DNA from: Rotaria sp. Silwood1
Lineage: Eukaryota; Rotifera; Eurotatoria; Philodinida; Philodinidae
DNA: 64,000 bases
NCBI GenBank assembly: GCA_905250075.1
Contig: CAJNOP010000224.1
Span: 228,869 to 292,868 of the forward strand
Direction of reading: 5' to 3'
A program made the position numbers and the translations under genes. Positions 35,239-47,900 of the stretch are shown here, piece by piece. How positions within the stretch are numbered: the stretch's first letter is position 1; every line of letters begins with the position of its first letter. The notes under the pieces are model-generated. The model ran no database searches. It was given only the letters and a program-made list of their open reading frames with translations, and had not been told where the DNA came from.

Positions 35239-35515
35239 GAGTGAAGAATCCTAGGTTGATGATTCCTGAAGCAGTATTCCGTGAATTTCTGGCGAAAACC
35301 CTCAGCAAACACACCATTTCCAGCCGAAACCCGCGGGAAAATGCCAGAAATTTGACTCAGAAATCCGGTGACCGTATCCGACTACCGGTTTTGCCAAGTT
35401 CCTGTCGGTTCTGCCCGGAACAGGATAAATCCGATCATCGGCATACTTCTTCCATGTTTTGTCGATTTCCGATGTTTTCCTGTGGGAACCGGCCCGTATG
35501 TTTCGTCCTGGAATT
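35239..35515 (+). repeat. Diverged, truncated relative of the hAT-like MITE
   Basis: About 280 bp similar to the interior and right part of the element at 36340..36722 in the same orientation (shared GATTTCTGAAGCAGTATT-like start, GAAAATGCCAG, CCGTATCCGACTACCGGTTT). It lacks recognisable terminal inverted repeats. GC-rich against an AT-rich background. The open frame through it has no family resemblance and is rejected as a gene. Confidence 0.75.
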
Positions 35516-35864
35516 CCATTCTTTTTTTTTTACTATTGCTTTGTATTCGTTTTAGTAAATGAAATTTAATATTCGCCAAAGAATCAAAGTATTATTATCA
35601 TCAGATTTCTGATATATCTGTTTATTTTCTCAATTAGAAAAATTCATGAATATAAAAAAGTGTAAGAGCGAACGAAATTTGTACAACATACTCGAAATAA
35701 GATTAGCAGAGTACGAAATCTCGACAATGGCGATTAGAAAGCAAAAAAAAATTTAATAACGAAATTCAAACAAGTTAAGTTTAAAAAAAACTAGAACAGG
35801 AGATATGAAACCAGAACCATTCAAATATTCAGAATAAAACCCCGTGTTTATTGTCCACGCTATT

Positions 35865-38864
35865 TTACGTGCAATTAAACAATGGTGATTGATTAGCATA
35901 CGCCATTGGTCGTACCGTTGGATGAGGTACAGCTGCATAGGATGTAAATTTAGGAGTTACATCATTGCCAGTTATCGTTAAAAAGGCACCTTTATTTCTC
36001 ATTATATCACAATAATTTGGTGCCGAAAATACAGTGATACATTTTTCTGAAGTAAATAAAAATAGAATTTAAACCAATTATTATTAAAGATCTTTATTAC
36101 TATTATGAGCCAAATCATAACCTTGTTGTTTAACTTCATGACTACGAACAATATATTCTAAATTGTTTAATTTAAGAAAACGTTCAGTCACATCAGGTCC
36201 AAACTGAATACCTAGAACAAAATACAATCGAAAAACTGATCAGCATAGCGTTTTGAGAAATAGAATGTGAGACTCACATGAGTTTTTCGTCTCCTTGTAC
36301 TAATAAATACTATATCAAGTGAAAAATCTCTAGTGGACTTAGGGATGCACTGGTTCCAAATAAACGAAACCGATGGAACCGGTTGGAACCGAAACCGATC
36401 AGAACCTGTGAGAACCGAAACCGACTAGAAGTGGAACCAGTTAACTCCATTCACAGAGAAATCAGAAAGCCCAGGTCAATGATTTCTGAAGCAGTATTTC
36501 GTGAATTTCCGGCGGGAAACCACAGGAAAGACACCATTTTCGGCCGGAGCTCACCGGAAAATGCCAGGAATTCGGCGCAGGAATCCGGTGATCATATCCG
36601 ACTGCCGGTTTTCCCAGGTTCTGGGCGGTTCCGGACGGAACTGGATAAACCCAGTCACCGGATTCCTGCTTTCAAGTTCCTAGCATTTCCGGTGTTTTTC
36701 TGCAGGAACCAGTGCATCTCTAAATGGACTAAATTTATCTTCTAAGAATAATGAATTATTTGACAAGTTATCTCTCTTATTTATTTCTGCAAAGATTTTG
36801 TTTTCCTTGTTATTATTCGCTCGTTTTTTTCATTCATCTATTCCGTTTGAGTTCATGTTTCTTTATGTTGATCATATAACAACCCGTGGCAAATCAATTA
36901 ATGCAACACTGCCGATCATTCTTGACATGTTGAATATAAATTTTTATCTGCGCAAAAGAAAAATAAAAACTGCACTATTTAGAATATTGACTTAGCGCCT
37001 CTTTTTATTGCTTTGGCTTTCTACACAATAGTTGTCATTTTTCTTCTCCTCTCGTTGCTATAAGGGAAGCCGCAAAAGCCTCAATATTTTCTTCGGAAAA
37101 TATGATGTAAGTTCCACAAAATCGAAATGAAAAATAAATTAGATTTATTTTTATTTACCAAGACCACGTTTACTCTCAGATCGTCCATTATTTGGTTGTG
37201 GATCACTCCACAATAATTCTGACATTAGTCCTACATCGGGTGGTTGTCTAACTCGATCAATAGCATCAATATCTTTTAATGTAACATCATCTTTACTAAA
37301 TAATCCACCATGCATTACCTAAAAATTAAAGAGCCAATCTTTTTATTGAAAGATAAAAATGCTAAATTTACAAGTATTTTTTTATTGATGCAATGTGCTA
37401 ATGGTAAATAATTAAAAGCTTCAGTACATAATTGAAACATTTGAGTATTATATTTTGCTTTCACTTCCCCTTCAAAGCCATACATTTGATTCAGTATTAT
37501 TGCTTCATGATTACCTAGAATATTGAAAAAGGTAATATTTCTTTCCTAGAAGAAAAAAAAAAAGATTCAATTTGACCTCGAACAAGAAAAAAATGATTCG
37601 GATAAAGTAATTTAAAGCCAAATAAAGTAAGAATACATTCAACACTAAATGAGCCACGATCGACAAAATCACCATTGAATAACTAAAGAAAATACAATAA
37701 ATTCAAAGTAAATTATTCAATAAATTTACATATGAATTTTCTTCAGAAGGTAATCCATTTAATTTAAAAATATTTAATAAATCATAATATTGTCCATGTA
37801 TATCTCCACAAATAGTAAATTTATGTTTCTAAAAAGATAATTTTATTAATGAATATTTAATCTCACAAGGCTTACATCAGATACAGTTATTTCAACTAAT
37901 GTTGGTAATGATTTTAGTAATGAAAGTATCTGTAGAATAATCTAAAATATTTTATTTAATTATTTATTCTATAGACAAAACGATAATAAAGATTTATTTA
38001 TACTTGATAAGCATATTTTTTATGAAGTATTTTTTGATTTTCCAAATAAGGTAAAAGTGCAGACATAAATTCTTTTGTAACACGTCCATTTCTATCTAAA
38101 TGTGGACCATCATAATCTGATTCTACGGCTAAAATAGAACATATCTAACAATATTTAGATTTCTATTGATATGTCAAACATACTCATTGAACTAGGATCA
38201 ATTTGATTAACATCAAATTCTGTTGATTCATCAACAGCAATTGCTTTTTCAAAACGCATACGTGTGATAATTTTTTTACATTCTTCATATTTCGCTCTTG
38301 CATCTACATCATTGGGACGCGCTCTTTTCACCTTTTTATTTTAATTCAAAACAAAAGTTAAATTTTGAAAAATAAAATAATTCAACTGACATATTCATAG
38401 TCACATAATGCTGCATTATATTTTCCAATAGCCATATAAGCAGATGCTCGTCGATAATATGCCTTCGTATTAAAAAAATAATAATACATATTCAAAATAC
38501 ACATACATAAAAGAAATACTTTGACATATTTAAAATCATATTCCAAGGCTTTTTTAGCATCTATTAATGCATAACCATACCATTCACGACGAAGATAAGC
38601 AAGACTTCGATTAGAATATAATATAGCATCTGGATGAATTTGAATAGCTTTTGTATAAAGTTCAATTGCTTTTTCATAATTACTATCTAATAATAAATTT
38701 TATTGTAAACAAATACTTAAAAATACCTATCAGATGTATTTACTTCTAAATGCTTCATTAGCTTGTTCTTTTAAAATATCAGCTGCTTCTTTTTCAGTTG
38801 GTGATGTTTCTAAATGAGTTGTTTCTAATTTTTGTGTTAAATCTTTTTCAATTGTACTTGTCAT
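35865..38864 (-). CDS. PPP5C: Serine/threonine protein phosphatase 5, 12 exons
   Basis: Exons (minus strand, 5' to 3'): 38744..38864, 38526..38686, 38391..38462, 38184..38331, 38004..38128, 37876..37929, 37730..37828, 37577..37682, 37372..37514, 37159..37318, 36101..36211, 35865..36046. All junctions are GT-AG with matching phase, giving 493 residues (human PP5: 499). The N-terminal third holds three TPR motifs ([39 protein letters not shown]), which in PP5 bind Hsp90 and autoinhibit. The PPP catalytic core follows with [43 protein letters not shown] and FSAPNYCD, all metal and phosphate ligands present. The C-terminus ([13 protein letters not shown]) matches PP5, with a different last few residues. 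Most introns are 44-75 nt; the one between 36211 and 37159 is 947 nt and contains a hAT-like MITE. An AG acceptor lies directly before the ATG. Confidence 0.96.
36340..36722. mobile_element. hAT-like MITE in a PP5 intron
   Basis: A 383 bp element beginning TAGGGATGCACTGGTTCC and ending in the complement of TAGAGATGCACTGGTTCC, so the terminal inverted repeats match at 17 of 18 positions. It is flanked by AGTGGACT (36332..36339) and AATGGACT (36723..36730), an 8 bp target-site duplication with one mismatch. TIR form and duplication length fit the hAT superfamily. The interior is GC-rich with CCGGTT-type phrases and no transposase. It sits in the intron after PP5 exon 10. Confidence 0.88.
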
Positions 38865-39230
38865 CTTGAGAAAAGTTTTCTTTTTCGAACCGAAAAATCT
38901 CAAGAAAACTAAAAACTAATTTATCAATCAATGAGAATTGACAAATTCTTCAGATTTCATAAGAAAACATATTGTACAATTGACAATTTTCAACAATAAA
39001 AACAAATCTTCAGTAAATGAAAATCAATCTTTCGATTACATGTTTTAGCTTAAATTATTGATCGGTTTATTTGTTTGTTCTCTTTTTGTGTGTCAAAAAC
39101 AATTATCTAAAATAAAATAAAATTTCTACCCATCACCATAAATCATCTATTGAATATAAATCTAACAGATATCTATAATAATGCAAGAAAAAAAAATTGA
39201 CAAAAAAAATGAATCACATATGAATAATAA
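38865..39230. other. Gap between PP5 start and C1-THF synthase end
   Basis: Holds the PP5 promoter side (minus strand reads away) and the 3' UTR of the C1-THF synthase gene, with a minus-strand AATAAA near 39066. The first ~165 nt next to PP5 are the flank also retained in the relic at 10557..11066. Confidence 0.5.
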
Positions 39231-42200
39231 TTAGAAAAGTCCATAAATTTCTTCAGTTATTGGATCAATATCAATATCATAAAAACATGGACGTGTTGGT
39301 AAACCTGGAATGGTTGACATTTCACCAACTAATGGATAAAGAAAGCCAGCACCAATACTAGCACGTATATCACGTATAGGTAAAATAAAATTTTTTGGAC
39401 AACCTTTTAATGATGGATCATGTGAAAGTGATAGATGTGTTTTAGCCATACATATTGGTAAATCACTAAAACCTTGTTGAGTAAATAAATTAATACGTTT
39501 TTCAGCTATTTCAGAAAGTTTTATATCATCAGCTCCATAAATTTTTCTTGCAATAATACGAATTTTTTCTTCAATAGGTAACTATAAAAAAAAAACGAAC
39601 AAAAGAATTAATGAATACATTAATAGAAATATTTACTTTTAATTCGTATAAAAATTTAAAATCAGTTTTTTCTAAACATGCTTTTTCTACTGCACTAGCT
39701 AAATCTGTTGCACCACTTCCTCCTAAGAAATAGAATATGTCAATAAAAATTGTTATAAAATCCAATGTTTTTTTCTTTCTACCTTTTGCCCAATGATCAG
39801 CCATAACAGCATCAAAAGCTCCATTTTCAACTGCTAAACGTTTAACTAAATCAATTTCAGCTTGTGTATCCGTTCTATAAATACAAGTATTAAATAGAAA
39901 AATTTTTTAAAATTTTAAATGTATATTTAAAATTACTTAAATCTATTGATTGCAACTACAACTGGTACACCAAAATATCGTGCATTTTCAATTTGTTTAA
40001 TTAAATTTTGTGTTCCACGTTCAAGTAATGGTAAATTTTCTTGTGAATATTCTGGAGGTAATGGTGAACCTGCTTCAACTTTTGGTCCACCACCATGAAC
40101 TTTTAATGCACGCATAGTTGCAACAAGTACAACACAATTTGGTATCAAACCCGAATAACGACATTTAATATTCATAAATTTTTCACAACCAATATCAAAA
40201 CCAAAACCAGCTTCAGTAACTTGAATGAAAAATTTATTAATGATCATTTGTCATTTATTCTTAAAATCATGAGACCTACTGATAGGTAAACATCTCATAT
40301 AAAATATTATTATTTGTTTTATGTTTATTCCACTATTCGAATGAATCGAAATATAGTCACATACCCTTTAGGATACATTTTTCTCAAGTATTATTCTTCA
40401 AATTTTGATGAAATGAAAAGAAAATAATTCATTTTGATAAACTTTCAATCATCTTCATTCTAGTATATGTTACTTCAATCATACATACCAACATATCCAT
40501 CGGATCCAACAAGTTTTAAACCGATTTGATCAGCCAAAATTGATGAATTTCCATGAGCAATATTTGCAAATGGTCCAGCATGAACAAGAATTGGTGTACC
40601 TTCTAACGTTTGCATTAATGTTGGTTTAACTAAAATGTTATCATTGAATATTTTAACTTTTTCTTTATATGAAAATCATAATAACATACTTGCATCACGC
40701 ATAAGTACAGCTAATGCACCACTAACACCAAGATCATCAGCTGTAATAGGTACACCTTCATGACTAGATGCAACAACCATTCGACCTAATCGTTCACGTA
40801 AATCAGCAAGTGAAGTTGTTAATGCTAAAACAGCCATTATTTCACTTGCAACAGTTATATCAAAATTAGTTTCTCGTGTAAAATTTTTTTCTGTTGGTGA
40901 TTGACCAATAGTAATTTTACGTAAGAAACGATCTAAATTAAAAATAAATTTATATATTTCAACTTTATTCAGATATCATACCATTTGTATCAATAACTCG
41001 TTGCCATGTTATGGTTGATGGATCAATATTTAAACGTACAAAAGCTCGTATTTCATCTTCAGTTAATGTTGTTGGATCAGTTTTATTAATATTTAATTTA
41101 TTTAAACGTTTTTGTTGTATAGGTGAAAATGTTCGTTTACCATTAACAGTTGGTACAAGACGATTATATAAAGCTTGATCAGTTTGTGTATTTTCATGAA
41201 ACATTCTTGCATCAATTTGTGCTGCTAATAGATTATTTGCAGCTGTTATTGCATGTATATCACCAGTTAAATGTAAATTAAATTCTTCCATTGGAATAAC
41301 TTGAGAATAACCACCACCGGCTGCACCACCTTTGATACCTGATTGAACAAGAGAGGATATTTATTTTTTTAGATATGAGTGAAATGATTTCAGAATCGGA
41401 ATCACGATTAAACACGTTTTATCCCATTTCATGTCTTACCAAATGTTGGTCCTTGACTAGGTTGACGTAAACAACCGATAACATTTTTTTTTAAATGTGC
41501 ACCAAGAGCTTGACAAAGACCAATAGTTGTTGTACTTTTTCCTTCACCTAAAGGAGAGAAAATCACAATTTTATTCATTGAAATTTAATTTTCATTTACC
41601 TAATGGTGTAGGTGTAATACCAGAAACAACAACATATTTTCCATTGGATGTAGTTTTTAAACGTTCAAGTACATTAAGTTTTATTTTAGCTTTTTTTGTT
41701 CCATATAATTCAAGTTCATTATCATGTAAATGAATTTCACATGCCAATTGTTTAATATCCTTTGGAATTTGTTTTTTTGCTATATCTAAATCAGATGGAA
41801 CAGGTGATTCAAGTGTAAGTGGTAAATACGTCATAGTTTTCCATTGTGATGGTGAATAAGTATTTAAATAACGTTGAGCAGCAGTGATTGTATTAAGCCT
41901 AATGAAAAAAAAATAGAAAAATATTTATCTACTTATGATTTTTTTTTTGATCAATAATAATTACATGAGCATAGCAACAGTCATTGGACCAACACCACCA
42001 GGAACTGGAGTTATCCATGAAGCAATACCTTGACATGATTCAAAATCAACATCACCAAATAGACGACTTTTGCCATTGTCAACTAAAAATAAAAAGTTAA
42101 CTTGAATATGAAATTGAATAGAAAAATAATTAATACCTTGTACTGATGTAATACCACAATCAATAACAACAGCTTTTTCTTTAAGCCATGAACCTTTAAT

Positions 42201-44264
42201 AAATTTCGGTTTACCCAAACAAGCAACAACAATTTCAGCTGTTTTAACCTAAACAAAAAAAAGTTTTTTTTTTTTTTTGTAATTTTTCAAAAGATAAATC
42301 TTCATACAATATCTTCAATATTTTTTGTTCTCGAATGACATGTTGTTACAGTTGCATTATTATGTTTAAGTAATTCAAACATTGGTGTACCAACTATTTT
42401 ACTTCGACCAACAACAACAGCTGTTGCTCCTTCAATTGCTGTACCTAATCAATAAAGAAAGAAGATCTTTAATAAAATTATATCGCTACCATATATCTAT
42501 GATGTCATTTTAAGTAAGACTGGACTTCAGAAAACTCGCTTTTGCAAATATTTATTAATATTCCAGCACGAAACTTTTTGTTGCGCTGTCCTTAACAATG
42601 ATTTGAACTATTTATTACAATGAAAAAATTGAATGAGCAAAATAGAGATGCACAAGAAAGTTCCATGTTGATCAAAGTTAGGAGATGTATTCAAGGTTTT
42701 GTTTTTTTTTTTGTTATTTATGGTGTAGGGAAGACTTTCAATTCAGGAGCAATTGATATGATTGTAACAAAGACTTGATTTTATTTCCTTCTTTGTTTTC
42801 GAATAAGAAAAATATCTTCAATATGAGTTTTAAACAATGAATCAAAATTTCTGTTCTTCAAAGTTTAAGTCTTCGAAAGTTGTTTACGTTTATGCAATTG
42901 ACATTTATTTTTCGCGGACTGATTAAACACGTCGCTATTTCATGTTGTTTCGTTTGGAATTTCGGATTTCAATTTACATGAAAGTATCATTTATTTCTGT
43001 GTTCACTATTGAAGGGGGTATGAAACTTCGTGTAATTTTCTGTTCAACTCAATCTGGAATACCTTACTCATTTTTCTTGATTTTGACAAGTACGAATATG
43101 TTTAGATAATGAATTAACATCAAATTCTAATTTATACTAAGCCTTCACATTGACATACTTATTTTGAAATCTTCATATCTCAATGAGACCTTGTTCAAAG
43201 CTAGTCTAGTTGACTTCTCTATGTGTACAAAGTTTCAAATCAAATTTCAAAAATACGAGTTTTCCAAAACCTTGATGCTTCTAGACAATAGACATATTAA
43301 AACTCAATATTTTTTTTGAGCTTTTATTAGAGCACTATGTAATATCTATAGACTAAAAAAGCATTAAAATCAGAAGTAGACAGCTGAAGAGATTCCCTCG
43401 TAAACGACTATTTTTAATTTATTAAGTATCGAGTCATAGGAAAGTGAAAATACAACAATAATTGTAAGTTGACTTTTTCTTTCTGAGAATAGCGCATAAA
43501 TAACTAAAGCCTTAATTCTTCAACATACCTGTTGCTTTAATTAATTCTAAACAACCATTTGGTGTACATGGAACAAAACATTTTTCTAAATTTCCATGTG
43601 ATAAAAGTCCTGCATTCAAATCTGATAATCTAATTATGAAAAACGAATTAATTTTAACTGAAAGTATTTTTTTTTTCGTTTTCATTTACCCATCAATATC
43701 TTTATCTGGTGAAATCGTATTGGCAATACGATTAGCATCAATGGTTTGAACAGAATCAAATGGTAATTGAACAATAATACCATGTATTGATGAATCACTA
43801 TTTAATTGTTCAATTTGTTGAATTAACTTTAAAAAATAAATTAAAAAAAAATTCTCTAATAAATATTTCTATTTTTTTTCTTTTTTTGCAAACAAACTTG
43901 TCTTTCTGTCGTTGAAGAATCAAGATGAACAAGACGAGCTTGAATACCAATTTCTTCAGCTGCTTTTAATTTATGTCGTATATAAACATTTGAATCTTCT
44001 CGATTACCAACTTGAACAACAGCAAAACCAGGTGTAAAATTATTTTGTTGTTTACGAAGTTCATCCATCATTAAACGACATTTTTCACGTACATTTCTAA
44101 TGAAAAAAAATCAATAAATTAAACTATTTAATATTTTTTTTTAATTTAATTCACACTTACTTGGCAATTTCTTTGCCATCAATAATTCGTGTTGTTGTTG
44201 ACATATAAACAAAAGTTTGTCTACAACATTTTGGTAAACGATACAAACGAAATAAAACTGACAT
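39231..44264 (-). CDS. MTHFD1: Trifunctional C1-tetrahydrofolate synthase, 16 exons, with possible mitochondrial presequence
   Basis: Exons 5' to 3': 44161..44264, 43898..44096, 43690..43826, 43529..43629, 42308..42444, 42137..42248, 41965..42082, 41600..41898, 41440..41547, 40982..41338, 40690..40932, 40489..40629, 39937..40219, 39783..39874, 39637..39722, 39231..39581. Phases match throughout; product 955 residues (human MTHFD1: 935). The N-terminal third is methylene-THF dehydrogenase/cyclohydrolase ([15 protein letters not shown] with the catalytic Lys, [31 protein letters not shown]). The rest is formyl-THF synthetase ([14 protein letters not shown]-loop, [40 protein letters not shown], terminal GLF). 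It interconverts folate one-carbon units for purines, thymidylate and methionine. The first in-frame ATG (44262-44264) adds 20 residues rich in Arg/Lys with no acidic residue; the internal ATG (44202-44204) gives the cytosolic form. Confidence 0.96.
42445..43528 (-). other. Unusually long C1-THF synthase intron
   Basis: A 1084 nt intron in a gene whose other introns are 49-101 nt apart from one of 269. AT-rich, no open frame of note, no clear terminal inverted repeat that would explain the extra length. Confidence 0.7.
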
Positions 44265-44913
44265 TTGGAAAAAATGCTCATGTTTAACTCTATGGTATTT
44301 ATAGTATAAGATATATTATCAATTTTAAAAACAAATACAAAAGAAAATAGATAATAATGATAATCATTACGATTTAAATCACACTTATTGTTGATAAGCA
44401 TGCTTTAGAAAAAAAAGATAAAATGCAAATCATCGATTTTCGTCTATGCTTTTTTTTGCTCGGTTAAAATTACGAAATGATAAAAAAAATCAGTGATAAG
44501 CGATAGGAAAAAGAATCTATTATTGTTAGTGCTGATCATTTTCGCAATACTATGAAAAATAATAAGAGATAGATTTTATGTGAAATAAACTGTCAGCTGC
44601 AAGCGACATCAATATTCTGAATGTTTTCGAAAAACGAGCTTTGGAAGATTTTCGTAGCAAACAAAAAAGACGTATATTACGCACATGTGATAACTTGATT
44701 ATTTTTCTAAGAAAAAATCAATTGGTGAAATAAACAAACCATTGAAAACTTATTGATTGATGTCGCTTTGATCGACATCGAACATATGACAAGTTTGTTT
44801 TCTTTTTGGAAAGGAAGAAAATTACAGCTAAAGTGTTGTTTGTTCTGTTTGTTTATTTTGATTAAAAGAGAAAAAGGAAACGACTGAATTTTCTTCCTCA
44901 TCTATATACATTC
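44265..44913. promoter_or_regulatory. Shared divergent promoter region of C1-THF synthase and Mondo
   Basis: 649 bp between two start codons on opposite strands. It contains a perfect 13 bp inverted pair, AAGCGACATCAAT at 44601..44613 and ATTGATGTCGCTT at 44756..44768, with a third CGACATC half-site at 44773..44779 that forms GATGTCG-N7-CGACATC with the second copy. An E-box-like CACATGTG lies near 44682. No TATA element is obvious. The motif's factor is unknown; the regulatory role is inferred from position and symmetry. Confidence 0.55.
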
Positions 44914-47900
44914 ATGTCTCGAACTGCAAAAAGAATTAAGCTTGAACCTAATGCTGTACATTCAAATGGAAGTCAAAAAGAGGAAAAACATCCCCTCTAT
45001 TCAGGTCAATTTATGACATCAAGTATTGATAATGATGCTGAGGTAAAGTAATTTCTTAATTGATAATCAATTCTTAGATTTTCTTGTACATAATATACTA
45101 TAGCCAATTGATGTTCCATGTCCATCACCAATCCCAAATGCAACTGCACAAGGTTTACCTTTTCTTAATGACACAGCACAAGGTGTACCAGAACGACGAA
45201 CAGAAGCTAACGGTCAATTCACTAGTTTGTATTCTCTTCTATGTGTTATTAATACAATATATCGGTATAATCTAAAGTTTTTATAAATAAAAAAAAACGG
45301 ATAATATATTCATCATATATCAATATAGATCTAATTTAACATCACCGAAATGGAAAAATTTTCGTGGATCACGTATTAAATGTCAAGATAAAATTCGTTT
45401 AAATAATATTATATGGCGAACATGGCATCAACAATGTGATATAAATAAAAGAATTTTTATTGTTATATATATTTGTATTTTTCTATTATATTTATTTAGA
45501 TGTTCGAAATGTGAAAAAAGTTGTTTGTCAATTTGTTTCACCATTAGATACACAAATATTACCGGTTATATTATGTAGAAATATATAGATTATAATGAAT
45601 CATAGGTTTTGTTTATTTTTTTGCGATTAGACACAATTAACACAACAGTCAAAACAACAAATAATCAATAGTTTAAAAGGTGAATATATTAAATGGAGAC
45701 AAAATTCAAAAATAGCATTACGAAAATTTGAAAATGATTTAACAGTATGATTTTGAAAATTTTCTTTTTTTAAATCATTTTTTTTTAAATTTTTATTTAA
45801 ATTAAGAGTGATGAAACAAAAAATCTTTTGGGAAAAGTTACAGAAAGTCATACACAAAAAATAAATCCAAATCTTCGTCGTATAGCAACACCACCACCTG
45901 AATCATATAATTACTTTGATGAATTTGATTTAATTGAAGATCAATTACTTTTTTCAACAACAAATGCATTTACTGATAAAGATGCTGGTAGGTTTAACTT
46001 ACAGTTTACTTTTACTTTTTTCTTTTTTTATTAATATTTTTTCTTTTTCGATTGGTAATAGTTAGTTTCTTTTTTTCGTTATGCTTATGATTTTTCTCTT
46101 AGACAATCCATTCTCAGGTAATTGGATCAACAATATACAACTATGTGGTTCATGACATGTATATAAATAAACATATATATATATATTTTACATATTGGTT
46201 ATTGTAAATGCTCGCCGATGTTAACCAATTCATTTGTGTGTATAGAAATCGATAAACTACACACATTAATACCCAAACAATAATCTAATTGCTTTTCAAC
46301 TTTCATTTTTTTTCCTTCGATTTTGTAGTTATTGTCATCCTAGCTTCGTATCCTGTTTTTATTCTTTGCAATATATTTTTTTTTCATCCAGTTATGAATT
46401 TTCTAATCATTAGGATAGATTTTTATTATGAAGAGATTGTTTTTTTTTTTATTTAATATTTATTTTATAGGTCTTGGTGGAAATCCAGATTTATATCAAC
46501 CTGTTATGGGTCAATGTCTTTTTGATTTTAATTCATTACTTGATGGTTTAGATCAAACAATGACAAGTAATAAATTTTCATTTAAATAATTATTAAAAAC
46601 CTTTGTGTTTATATTTTAGATGATCTGTTTACTATGCGATATAATAATTATACAGTAAGATATTTATAGTTGGAAAAAAATGTCAACATAACCCGTTTGG
46701 GACTAATGTATGGAATTCGCATGTGTTCTTTAACCCGATTATGCTCATACACAATACGCGAAGAGAAAAAGCTCTCTAGAAGGCTATGACTTATTTCAAA
46801 GATAATCAGTCGTCCGAGTAGACATGTACCGAAATCCAATAAGTAAATTTGAATATTTTAAATTTATCTCATCAATTATGGGCTACGATAGGATGCAAAA
46901 AAATTTCTGCTCAATATTAAAGCGAAAAGTAGCTGGTATATGTAGATATCAGTAGCAACTGAAAGTTGATTTTAAACTTTGCTCAGTAAAAATAAAAATA
47001 TCTGATTCATTTTACATTATTGAAGGCAGAAGTATCATTGATCAGCTAAAATGACCTTTCTCACAAAGATCTATTAGGTGTGCTATCTATTAAACTATTA
47101 CGAAGCTAAATGAGCAAATTATCGTAAATGATAAGGGTAATATTGACTTGCATTGCGTTCAAGGAACACTCAATCTTGATACATGAGCAACACAACTCAG
47201 AAAAGATCAACTGGAGTCTAACTTTTAATTTCGATTCTCTCGAATCACTGATACAAAATGTAGTAACACGATAGAAGCACGTTACATCACCATATGTTTC
47301 GAAAACCAATACTTACAATTGACATTCTTTTCATTCTTACCATGCTCTATTCTATTTATCTGATTAACCGTGGAATTCATGTATATTTTTCGTCGGAAGA
47401 TTGTAAGTGCAACTTTTAAGCTACCGTTTTTCGATCTCCCTTACCAAGTTTAGAAGTCGAGATCAAATTCGTTGCATTTAACATTTTCAGAACTTCATTC
47501 GAACTCAGTTTACGAAAACTTTTCATATTAAGAACCAATTCAACAAGTTCGACTGACGATTATATTATTCTAGAAAGATGAATATAAAGAAAACATGTCA
47601 GTTTCACATTTTAGTCCGAAAGAAGCTACACTAATAAAATTGTCATTTGAAACATGAAATTCTATTTTTTTTTAATTTTAGACACCATCATTAAATACTT
47701 ATCAACCACAAACAGATTTTACATCAAGTTTACCACCACAACCACAACAAAATTTAAATGATTTTCCACGATTAGTTACTCCTCCAGTTGATCATTCAAC
47801 TTTAGCAATTGAACATCAAAAAAATATTTTAACTCGAAATACTCCTACTGTAAATATATTTTTCAAATGGTTTTTTTTTTTTATTGAATCAAAATTTATC

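Noticed and set aside
35241-36745. Two similar frames (35241..35555, 36383..36745) as a duplicated gene pair
   Set aside because: Both are translations of the same GC-rich MITE sequence; the second is inside its terminal inverted repeats.
45565-45600. Alternative donor at 45588 in Mondo exon 4
   Set aside because: It would put the following exon into a frame with early stops; the donor after 45564 keeps phase 0 and joins conserved sequence.
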